This document shows positions 1-4,298 of a stretch of 5,546 bases of DNA, piece after piece. The position numbers and the translations under genes are program-made. This DNA comes from Candidatus Woesearchaeota archaeon (GTDB lineage Archaea; Nanobdellota; Nanobdellia; Woesearchaeales; GW2011-AR15), in assembly GCA_016934775.1 (NCBI GenBank), contig JAFGSP010000082.1, forward strand, positions 1-5,546, given 5' to 3'. The stretch's first letter is position 1; every line of letters begins with the position of its first letter. The notes beneath the pieces were generated by a model. That model had not been told where the DNA came from and made no database searches. It worked only from the letters and a program-made list of their open reading frames with translations.

Positions 1-416
1 AGATAATCACCTTCAAGGAGAGAATCATGCACATTGGTAAAAGTCATCTCCTCCTGTGGATCAATCACTGTAAGCCCTATTCCTCCTGATCTGTCTCCAA
101 ACTCAAAAGTTGCTCCTATATCATATTCAGCGGTCGCTGAAACAACTTCAGGCAAAGAATGTATTTTTTTAAGGATTGATACAGGATTCGCAAGGTAATC
201 ATCGCCCTCTTTAGGCTCTATGACAACATGCCCGTAAAGAGTATCCACAATCTGCTCGTTAATCCTGTCATTGATAGTATCAATCAGGGCAGGCATAAAA
301 AAAAGATTGACAATAGAAAGGGTCATTATTATAATAGTAACAATAAGTGTTCCCTTGCTTCCTCTCCTGATTGACCTGAGCGCAAGAAAAAAAGCAAGTT
401 TTAGATCCTTGAGCAT
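1..416 (-). CDS. ABC transporter permease, FtsX/MacB type (N-terminal part, cut by window edge)
   Basis: Translating the minus strand from the ATG at 416 gives 138 residues, still open at base 1. The N-terminus is short and basic (MLKDLKLAFFLALRSIRRGS), followed by one strong membrane segment at about residues 22-45 and then an extracytoplasmic stretch with alternating strands. This is the layout of the MacB-like periplasmic-core/FtsX permease families (LolC/LolE, MacB): an N-terminal helix, a large outer domain, then three C-terminal helices that would lie beyond the window. The ATG is 10 bases after the stop of the COG1361-type gene, with a weak GGTG ribosome-binding motif at 422-425, so the two are almost certainly co-transcribed. 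The likely role is the membrane subunit of an ABC complex that exports or works mechanically on envelope substrates. The substrate is unknown and no ATPase gene is visible. The family call is fairly secure; the exact function is not. Confidence 0.8.
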   Translation of the reverse strand, partial: MLKDLKLAFFLALRSIRRGSKGTLIVTIIIMTLSIVNLFFMPALIDTINDRINEQIVDTLYGHVVIEPKEGDDYLANPVSILKKIHSLPEVVSATAEYDIGATFEFGDRSGGIGLTVIDPQEEMTFTNVHDSLLEGDY

Positions 417-426
417 CTGGACACCG

Positions 427-1596
427 TCACTTGCGCTTCCGCCCCAACCAGAGATACGCAGCTCCTCCTCCAACCAAAACAATCAAAGCAATCAAAATAT
501 AAGAAGTGCCATTGCCGTTGTGCACGCTGACTGAAAAATTATCATTCAGGACATGGCTGCCTGTATCATCATCGTAACTTATCTCAATACTGACGGGATT
601 ATCACCTTTTTTCCTTGGCTTGAGCAGGAATATGGCTGGCTGGTCATCATCAGATTCAATCTTGCCAAGATAAGACAGCATAGTGCCCTCAAAGCCTTCT
701 GAGCCAAGCTTGACTTTTACATTCTCAGCATCTCCCTCTCCAACGTTCTCCACCCTTATCTGGAACTCGACAGTATCATCCAGGCCAGGATAGGAGGGTT
801 GTATCTTCAGGTTCTGGATTGACAGGCTGGCCTCATTTATTACCTTCACGCCAAGGTTCTCTGACATATTATAGCTATTGCCCTGCTCATCGATATAGGT
901 TATAAGTATAGGTATGTTATATGAATTAGGAGTAACTGAATCAGCAACATTAAAATCAATCTCAAGCTCTTCCTTTCCCCCGGGTCTTATCTCTTCTACT
1001 ATTATCAGGCCGCTCCCTAACTTGATAAAATTGGAAGAAGAAGGTATTATTTTCACATTCCTCGCTATGCCGGTTCCCGTATTGACAAAATCCAGCTTGG
1101 CGGTGAACTCCTCGCCAGGCTTTATCATGTCAAATGATCCCTCTGTCTCAAAGATTATGTCCGGCTTGCCAACAACATTCACGCTGATCTCCTGGGTTTT
1201 TTTGGAAGCGCCGTCATCCTCTGATATCTCGAACTCAAGCTTATATACTCCGGAGACAGCGTCTCCATCCACAGTAAGGTAATAAGTGCTTTCTCTTGAA
1301 CATCCTGAGCACATATTGTCCAGGCCTGTAAAATCTTCGCTCTCAGATTTAAGGTGGAAGGGATATTCCGCCTTCAGCTGGACATCCACATCCTCAGCAA
1401 GCTTATCTCCATAGTTATGCAGCCTAACCTTAACAGTTATGTCCTGGCCGGGTTCAACAGGCTCAGGAGTTATCTCTTCTGCGACAATCTTAAGATAGGT
1501 GCTCTCAAGCCCTGGACTTCCAATGTAATAGTCAGCAGCTGCAACTGATGCTATCATAATAAGCCCACTAATCAACGCAAAAAGTATCTTCTTCAT
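427..1596 (-). CDS. Secreted, membrane-anchored COG1361-type (S-layer-domain/CARDB-like) protein
   Basis: The protein has 389 residues. It starts with a Sec signal peptide (basic MKK, hydrophobic 4-19, probable cleavage after the Ala run at 18-21). Three Ig-like beta-sandwich repeats follow at about 35-142, 145-255 and 256-360. Each carries the hallmarks of archaeal COG1361/CARDB domains: 'P-G-x-D/E' before a strand, then 'N-x-G' and 'A-x-x-V-x-V/I' (HNYGDKLAEDVDVQL, VNTGTGIARNVKI, VENVGEGDAENVKVKL). A C-terminal membrane helix (about 365-384) ends in a basic RKRK tail, so the bulk should lie outside the cell. Sequons NMS, NFS and NGT could be glycosylated. A C-x-x-C pair (C96, C99) sits in the first repeat. 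I chose the ATG at 1596 over a TTG at 1611: GAGG at 1603-1606 is well spaced for the ATG, and the signal peptide then begins normally. The partner is probably the permease directly downstream. COG1361 proteins are often found beside ABC systems in archaea, but their roles are poorly defined. Confidence 0.82.
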   Translation of the reverse strand: MKKILFALISGLIMIASVAAADYYIGSPGLESTYLKIVAEEITPEPVEPGQDITVKVRLHNYGDKLAEDVDVQLKAEYPFHLKSESEDFTGLDNMCSGCSRESTYYLTVDGDAVSGVYKLEFEISEDDGASKKTQEISVNVVGKPDIIFETEGSFDMIKPGEEFTAKLDFVNTGTGIARNVKIIPSSSNFIKLGSGLIIVEEIRPGGKEELEIDFNVADSVTPNSYNIPILITYIDEQGNSYNMSENLGVKVINEASLSIQNLKIQPSYPGLDDTVEFQIRVENVGEGDAENVKVKLGSEGFEGTMLSYLGKIESDDDQPAIFLLKPRKKGDNPVSIEISYDDDTGSHVLNDNFSVSVHNGNGTSYILIALIVLVGGGAAYLWLGRKRK

Positions 1597-1602
1597 ATTA
1601 TC

Positions 1603-1650
1603 CCTCTTCAATATCTAATTAAAAAAACCCGGACCTATATAAAGTTTTCA
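1603..1650 (-). promoter_or_regulatory. Promoter and ribosome-binding site of the COG1361-permease operon
   Basis: On the minus strand a clean archaeal TATA box (CTTTATATAG, 1635-1644) follows an A-rich BRE-like stretch (TGAAAA, 1645-1650). A start about 27 bases downstream would fall near 1613 and give a leader of about 17 bases that contains GAGG at 1603-1606, six bases before the ATG at 1596. The geometry is consistent, but the transcription start is inferred. Confidence 0.6.
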
Positions 1651-1666
1651 TATGAATTAATGAAAA
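1645..1666. repeat. Inverted repeat TTTTCAT/ATGAAAA at the edge of the left hairpin array
   Basis: TTTTCAT (1645-1651) is matched by ATGAAAA (1660-1666) across eight bases, and the palindrome TTCATATGAA lies within it. It overlaps the BRE side of the COG1361 promoter, so it may be an operator, or simply AT-rich coincidence. Confidence 0.45.
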
Positions 1667-1826
1667 TGCTGAAAATCCACTATACTCACTCCTGTTCGTA
1701 ATACGCAAACATAGTTTGCGATATCCCCAACCATAAATGGAGGGGATTTAGCGGATTCACAAGAAAAGCTAGCCTTTCTGTGCCCCAAAAATCAAAGATT
1801 TTTTAGGGTTCCAAGACGCATTTTCA
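1661..1826. repeat. Multi-hairpin block closed by a 9-bp inverted repeat
   Basis: TGAAAATGC (1661-1669) is the exact reverse complement of GCATTTTCA (1818-1826), and four hairpins lie between them. (1) CGCAAAC 1704-1710 with GTTTGCG 1714-1720, loop ATA. (2) ATCCCC 1723-1728 with GGGGAT 1742-1747, and an inner CCAT/ATGG stem. (3) CAC-A-AGAAA 1758-1766 with TTTCT-GTG 1775-1782, one bulged A. (4) AAAAATC 1787-1793 with GATTTTT 1797-1803, plus CCC/GGG outside a TA bulge. Nearly the whole block can be folded on either strand. It could be a structured RNA, or the ends of IS200/IS605-like elements, which carry imperfect hairpins. I found no protein in it and recognise no known RNA family. Confidence 0.6.
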
Positions 1827-1831
1827 ACATA

Positions 1832-1875
1832 TGAAATTCAGAGAATTTCAAATTTGAAACTCTAAAAGAGTTTCA
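1832..1875. repeat. Two adjacent 8-bp hairpins
   Basis: TGAAATTC (1832-1839) pairs with GAATTTCA (1843-1850) around AGA. TGAAACTC (1855-1862) pairs with GAGTTTCA (1868-1875) around TAAAA. Both stems are perfect and begin with the same TGAAA. The junction also contains a 14-base perfect palindrome (TTTCAAATTTGAAA, 1846-1859), so an alternative fold exists that would open both hairpins. Confidence 0.65.
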
Positions 1876-1958
1876 TAAATCAAGAAAGCAATAATTTGCA
1901 TTATAAAATGCATTCATCCCCAATCATGAATGATGGGGATTTCTGCTTTCTTGATTTA
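1876..1958. repeat. Three-way-junction structure closed by a 15-bp perfect inverted repeat at the 3' end of the esterase gene
   Basis: The 15 bases at 1876-1890 (TAAATCAAGAAAGCA) are the exact reverse complement of 1944-1958. Enclosed are a 6-bp hairpin (TGCATT 1897-1902, loop ATAA, AATGCA 1907-1912) and a long hairpin at 1916-1940 (ATCCCC / ATCAT / GA loop / ATGAT / GGGGAT with one unpaired A). Together they form a compact three-way junction. The right arm includes the TAA stop codon of the SGNH gene (1956-1958 read on the minus strand), so the structure would form directly at the 3' end of that mRNA. It could stabilise or help terminate the transcript, or be a mobile-element end inserted there. 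No long T-run follows on the minus strand, so it is not a classical terminator. Confidence 0.65.
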
Positions 1959-2948
1959 AGGCTTAGAATAATCAAAAGTTGTTCCTTCAACCTTTGGCTG
2001 ACAGGGATTTATATTACTAGGATAGGGATTAAAGTCATCTGCTATTGCCCAGAAAAAATAAGGGTTTTGAGTTTCCACATCATAATTGAAATGTTCTAGA
2101 AAGGACTTTGCAAGAATCCAATGTCCTTGTTGATTTGGATGCCAATTATCAACATGCAATTCAAACTGATTAAGCAAAATATCGAATTCAGATGCATACT
2201 CATAAAAGTCTTTTCTTACATCAACTAAATCAACACCCTCCTTTTCACTTATTTCTCTTTGTATCCTTGCGATATTTTCTAATCGATAGTTATCATCTTC
2301 TCTTCCCCCGTAATAGTAGGGCCTTGCAACCGGAATACTTGTCATAATGATAGGGACAGAGTTTCTGTAATTCGAAAGCAAATAGTCTATTTGATAGGAT
2401 AACTCACCATATACTCTTTCTTCATAATTGTATCGCCCATAATCATTCATCCCCCAAGCAAGTACAACATAATCAGGATATTTATCAATAAATTCATAGG
2501 TGTTCTCCATAATAGGGAGTATATTATTTTTTCCGAATTCTGTTGAATGGGAAGGATGTCCAGAAATAACAACTGTTGAATTAGTTCCATTTTCCTCAAG
2601 AAATCTTTTCACAAGAAAAGGATAAGTTGGCATACGTAAATTACCCATAGTATCTGCATGAGGGTTGTCTTGCCAGGTATTACAAGTTATACTATCGCCT
2701 ATAAATAAAATAGACCTATTATCAAGGTCATTTGGATACTCTTCTGAAATAATAAGATTTGATAACAAAGTTGGTGATTGAGATCTTGTATAACTTATGA
2801 AGCTTTTATGTCCTTGCAACTCCTGTTCAAGAACACTTAGTTTTTCTTTATGAGGCTGTAAATCAGTCTCTTTTATAGTTGTATCTACCTGTAGCGTACA
2901 ACTTAAAGCCAAGAAGAATCCAAAAATAATACTAACTTTTTTTTTCAT
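1956..2948 (-). CDS. SGNH/GDSL-family hydrolase, exported, probable carbohydrate O-acetyl esterase
   Basis: The protein has 330 residues and carries the SGNH blocks in order: block I F-I-G-D-S (catalytic Ser86), block II Gly130 in SGHPSH, block III W-G-M-N-D (166-169), and block V D-N-W-H (Asp267, His270). The catalytic set is complete, so the enzyme should be active. The N-terminus MKKKVSIIFGFFLALSC is a signal peptide ending in a lipobox-like ALSC (Cys17). It is not canonical because Leu is not at -3, but a lipid anchor is plausible. A polar helical spacer (about 25-60) precedes the catalytic domain. About 40 residues after block V, rich in Phe, Tyr, Asn and Pro, match nothing I know. It lies 38 bases downstream of the deacetylase on the same strand, probably in one transcript, so deacetylation of an exported glycan is the likeliest job. 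The gene is clearly AT-rich (17 of 60 G+C in 2161-2220). I see no strong ribosome-binding site before the ATG. The substrate is inferred from context only. Confidence 0.85.
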   Translation of the reverse strand: MKKKVSIIFGFFLALSCTLQVDTTIKETDLQPHKEKLSVLEQELQGHKSFISYTRSQSPTLLSNLIISEEYPNDLDNRSILFIGDSITCNTWQDNPHADTMGNLRMPTYPFLVKRFLEENGTNSTVVISGHPSHSTEFGKNNILPIMENTYEFIDKYPDYVVLAWGMNDYGRYNYEERVYGELSYQIDYLLSNYRNSVPIIMTSIPVARPYYYGGREDDNYRLENIARIQREISEKEGVDLVDVRKDFYEYASEFDILLNQFELHVDNWHPNQQGHWILAKSFLEHFNYDVETQNPYFFWAIADDFNPYPSNINPCQPKVEGTTFDYSKP

Positions 2949-2986
2949 ATCTTTAAACTTATATAATTATAGAGTCATATCTGACT

Positions 2987-3757
2987 TTAACGAATCACAA
3001 AATATCTTTTTTTAGGAATATAAACAGGAGTTCCTGGAAGTTCGGTGAGTTTTACAATTTCAAGATTGTGTTCTAAACAATGTAAAATAATGTCTTCCAA
3101 AGCAGATGCTGAAGAAGGTAAGCAATGCTGTAACACAATTTTTCCATTGTCAAGATAAGGTAGAATATTATCTTTAACATATTGAACATTACTTGATGTA
3201 TCAGCAGCTCTTTTCCAGTCATTACTATCAATGCTCCAACCTGCTCCATAATAAAACCCTAAATCACAAAGCTGTTCATAAACCCATAAATTATTTGCTC
3301 CAGCATTCGCAGGAAATCTAAGTATCCTAAGTGGATTTCCCCTTTCTAAAGAATCATATGAGTCTTCCCATCCAAAAAGCTCATATTTCATACCAAATTT
3401 TGAAAGAGTATCCAAACATCTATGCGTTTGTGTATGATTCATCAATATATGACCTTCATCAATTGCTCTTTGCCATAACTCTTTTGATTTTTTCATCTCA
3501 CAGCCAACTACAAAAAAAGTGGATTTTAATTCATATTTTTTAAAAGTGTCAAGTATGCTTTCAGTTGCATCATTATACATATACCAACCATCATCAAAAG
3601 TCAAAGCTACTTTTTTAGAATATTTAGAACCAGAAGTAATATAACTAAAAGTAGATTTCTCATCTAAATCTGGAAAACTCGTCCTAGGAAGCCCATTCCA
3701 CAAAGAAGGGATAAGAACTGATAGTAAACATAGGAATCTTCTTCGATGAGAATCCAT
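2987..3757 (-). CDS. Polysaccharide deacetylase (NodB/CE4 family), probable Tat export signal
   Basis: The 256-residue protein shows all five NodB motifs: TFDDG (53-57; Asp55 general base, Asp56 metal ligand), H-T-Q-T-H (His108 and His112, metal ligands), R-F-P (147-149), D-S-N-D-W (177-181) and I-V-L-Q-H (His211). It should remove N- or O-acetyl groups from a polysaccharide in a metal-dependent way. From the ATG at 3757 the N-terminus is MDSHRRRFLCLLSVLIPSLW, which fits the twin-arginine pattern R-R-x-F-L followed by a hydrophobic stretch. An upstream in-frame ATG at 3778 would add seven residues (MCYFIVI). I prefer 3757 because the TATA box at about 3781-3791 puts the transcript start close to 3758, giving a leaderless message that would exclude 3778. 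The family is mostly known from bacterial peptidoglycan, chitin and exopolysaccharide enzymes. An archaeon without peptidoglycan would use another glycan. The gene is AT-rich (15 of 60 G+C in 3481-3540) and probably shares its transcript with the esterase. Confidence 0.87.
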   Translation of the reverse strand: MDSHRRRFLCLLSVLIPSLWNGLPRTSFPDLDEKSTFSYITSGSKYSKKVALTFDDGWYMYNDATESILDTFKKYELKSTFFVVGCEMKKSKELWQRAIDEGHILMNHTQTHRCLDTLSKFGMKYELFGWEDSYDSLERGNPLRILRFPANAGANNLWVYEQLCDLGFYYGAGWSIDSNDWKRAADTSSNVQYVKDNILPYLDNGKIVLQHCLPSSASALEDIILHCLEHNLEIVKLTELPGTPVYIPKKRYFVIR

Positions 3758-3778
3758 AATTACTATAAAGTAGCACAT

Positions 3779-3796
3779 ATATATATATTTTTCTAT
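3779..3796 (-). promoter_or_regulatory. TATA box of the deacetylase-esterase operon
   Basis: On the minus strand an A-rich BRE-like run (AGAAAA) leads into AAATATATATA (about 3781-3791). Counting roughly 27 bases from the box centre reaches about 3758, next to the ATG at 3757. That predicts a leaderless or nearly leaderless transcript, in keeping with the absence of any Shine-Dalgarno motif. Confidence 0.5.
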
Positions 3797-3832
3797 TTTC
3801 TAAATTAACTTTATTTATGAGCTTTGTTTCTT

Positions 3833-3863
3833 TTTTCATTGGTGAACACCACGATTGTTCACC
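3833..3863. repeat. Hairpin GGTGAACA/TGTTCACC with TTTTCAT lead (copy 1)
   Basis: GGTGAACA (3841-3848) pairs perfectly with TGTTCACC (3856-3863) around a seven-base loop. It is preceded by TTTTCAT (3833-3839). The same lead, the same two-base gap and a related stem recur at 4095-4123, with a paired base change in the stem, so the two are diverged copies of one element. Confidence 0.65.
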
Positions 3864-3865
3864 AC

Positions 3866-3892
3866 CCCACAAGAGCCTTACGGCTCTGTGGG
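3866..3892. repeat. Strong GC-rich hairpin CCCAC-A-AGAGCC/GGCTCT-GTGGG
   Basis: An 11-bp stem (3866-3877 with 3882-3892) has a single bulged A at 3871 and a four-base TTAC loop, and is followed by TTTATATTCTTT. It is the most stable-looking hairpin in this spacer. It could act as a plus-strand terminator-like structure, but no plus-strand gene ends here. Its bulged-stem form also resembles the subterminal hairpins of IS200/IS605-family elements. Confidence 0.6.
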
Positions 3893-3910
3893 TTTATATT
3901 CTTTGCGAGA

Positions 3911-3928
3911 TTCTGGACAGCGCCAGAA
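3911..3928. repeat. Small inverted repeat TTCTGG/CCAGAA
   Basis: TTCTGG (3911-3916) and CCAGAA (3923-3928) are separated by ACAGCG. It lies about ten bases upstream of a TATA-like box and could be an operator for that promoter, though a six-base arm may be chance. Confidence 0.35.
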
Positions 3929-3932
3929 AACA

Positions 3933-3950
3933 CAGAAGATTTAAATATAC
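3933..3950 (+). promoter_or_regulatory. Orphan archaeal promoter (BRE and TATA box)
   Basis: Purine-rich CAGAAGA is followed directly by TTTAAATA (3940-3947), close to an ideal archaeal BRE/TATA pair. It predicts a plus-strand start near 3970, at the left edge of the folded segment 3963-4017 and 330 bases before proS. It may drive a small RNA or a very short ORF. Confidence 0.5.
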
Positions 3951-3962
3951 TGAAATAATATC

Positions 3963-4017
3963 TTATTAGCATGAAAGGTGATTCACGCCCTAACCGGTGA
4001 ATGGTTTTTTCTAATAA
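3963..4017 (+). other. Foldable segment downstream of the orphan promoter
   Basis: TTATTAG (3963-3969) pairs with CTAATAA (4011-4017). Inside, ATTCAC (3981-3986) pairs with GTGAAT (3997-4002) and is followed by a run of six T (4005-4010), which could end a transcript of about 40 bases. The phrase ATTCACGCCCTAACCGGTGA resembles, from memory, 3'-end hairpins of archaeal tnpB-type (IS200/IS605) elements. That likeness is an impression, not an alignment. A tiny reading frame of nine codons (3971-4000) abuts an ATG at 4001 that opens ten more codons. Neither can be called a gene. Confidence 0.35.
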
Positions 4018-4079
4018 ATACTCTAATGCTTAAAGTTGAGATTTGGATAATGCTGGTCCTGATGCCTTTGCCTAGGTAG
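3978..4079 (+). CDS. Possible 33-residue hydrophobic peptide (doubtful)
   Basis: A GTG at 3978 opens a frame that stays open to TAG at 4077-4079. The C-terminal half is hydrophobic (MLKVEIWIMLVLMPLPR from an internal ATG at 4026). In its favour, the frame starts about eight bases after the transcript start predicted from the TATA box at 3940-3947. Against it, the frame is short, the start is GTG without a convincing ribosome-binding site, and the segment also folds into nested stems and has a T-run that could terminate transcription. It could equally be a remnant of a larger element. I do not recognise the peptide. Confidence 0.15.
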   Translation: MIHALTGEWFFLINTLMLKVEIWIMLVLMPLPR

Positions 4080-4094
4080 AATATATCTTTTTAA

Positions 4095-4123
4095 TTTTCA
4101 TAAGTGAGCACCCAGGTGCTCAC
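4095..4123. repeat. Hairpin GTGAGCACC/GGTGCTCAC with TTTTCAT lead (copy 2)
   Basis: GTGAGCACC (4104-4112) and GGTGCTCAC (4115-4123) form a perfect 9-bp stem with only CA between them. TTTTCAT (4095-4101) precedes the stem by two bases, as in the copy at 3833-3863. Against that copy the left arm has G for A (GTGAGCA against GTGAACA) and the right arm has the matching C for T. Confidence 0.65.
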
Positions 4124-4134
4124 ACTCTCCTGGT

Positions 4135-4173
4135 CGCAAATCCCAAAGGGGATTTCGAGGGGAATCCCCCGAA
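4135..4173. repeat. Overlapping, mutually exclusive hairpins (switch-like)
   Basis: AAATCCC (4138-4144) pairs with GGGATTT (4149-4155), extended by CG/CG outside a bulged C4137. The same GGGGATT (4148-4154) can instead pair with AATCCCC (4163-4169). A third option pairs GGGG (4159-4162) with CCCC (4166-4169) and TTCG with CGAA outside a bulged A4158. These folds cannot coexist. The segment ends about 80 bases before the proS TATA box, so it would not lie in the proS leader if that promoter is used. Confidence 0.55.
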
Positions 4174-4209
4174 TATAGACTAAAAAAATTAAATTTTTAC
4201 ACAAACATA

Positions 4210-4230
4210 AAAAATCCATAGATTTTTGGG
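4210..4230. repeat. Hairpin AAAAATC/GATTTTT followed by GGG
   Basis: AAAAATC (4210-4216) pairs with GATTTTT (4221-4227) around CATA, followed by GGG. The hairpin at 1787-1808 has the same arms and also ends in GGG, so related copies flank the deacetylase-esterase cassette on both sides. The arms are A/T-rich, so independent origin is not excluded. Confidence 0.5.
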
Positions 4231-4231
4231 C

Positions 4232-4255
4232 TTTGGAATTCACAAAAATTCCAAA
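4232..4255. promoter_or_regulatory. 9-bp palindrome at the proS promoter, possible operator
   Basis: TTTGGAATT (4232-4240) and AATTCCAAA (4247-4255) are perfect inverted repeats six bases apart. The right arm overlaps the BRE-like CAAAAT just upstream of the proS TATA box. A dimeric regulator bound here would block TFB/TBP. It may also be one more member of the hairpin array. Confidence 0.45.
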
Positions 4256-4293
4256 ATCTTAAATACAAAATCAATTTAACAAATCAAAGGTGA
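4252..4293 (+). promoter_or_regulatory. proS promoter and ribosome-binding site
   Basis: BRE-like CAAAAT (4252-4257) leads into TTAAATAC (4259-4266), placing the start near 4288. AAAGGTGA (4286-4293) contains the archaeal motif GGTGA five bases before the ATG at 4299. The ribosome-binding site is convincing. The transcript start is inferred and would leave a leader of only about 11 bases, with the motif near its 5' end. Confidence 0.6.
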
Positions 4294-4298
4294 AGCTC

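Noticed and set aside
271..534. Plus-strand 87-codon frame across the permease-COG1361 junction
   Set aside because: It crosses the ends of two well-supported minus-strand genes, and its low-complexity Ser/Asn/Gln C-terminal half looks like antisense composition.
914..1548. Plus-strand reading frames opposite the COG1361-type gene
   Set aside because: They are Ser/Leu/Pro-rich mirror frames of the real coding strand, with no supporting start signals.
1609..1611. TTG at 1611 as start of the COG1361-type protein
   Set aside because: It would include the GAGG motif in the coding region. The ATG at 1596 is correctly spaced from that motif and begins a normal signal peptide.
1645..1958. CRISPR array
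   Set aside because: The repeats are inverted, differ in sequence and are irregularly spaced. No identical direct repeat of 23-37 bases recurs at a regular interval.
1896..2099. Plus-strand 67-codon frame at the 3' end of the esterase
   Set aside because: It lies mostly antisense to the esterase C-terminus, starts inside the hairpin array and has no ribosome-binding site.
3684..3872. Minus-strand 62-codon frame overlapping the deacetylase start
   Set aside because: It is out of frame with the deacetylase, runs through the TATA box and the hairpin at 3841-3863, and shows no conserved-looking segment.
3866..3900. Intrinsic terminator for a plus-strand gene
   Set aside because: No plus-strand gene ends upstream, and the T-rich stretch that follows is interrupted. 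The hairpin is reported as a repeat instead.
3960..4090. A tRNA, box C/D or H/ACA guide RNA after the orphan promoter
   Set aside because: No T-arm-like GGTTCRA segment or acceptor stem is present. CTGA occurs near 4060, but no matching RTGATGA C box lies at a suitable distance, and no ACA end with a proper pocket is visible.
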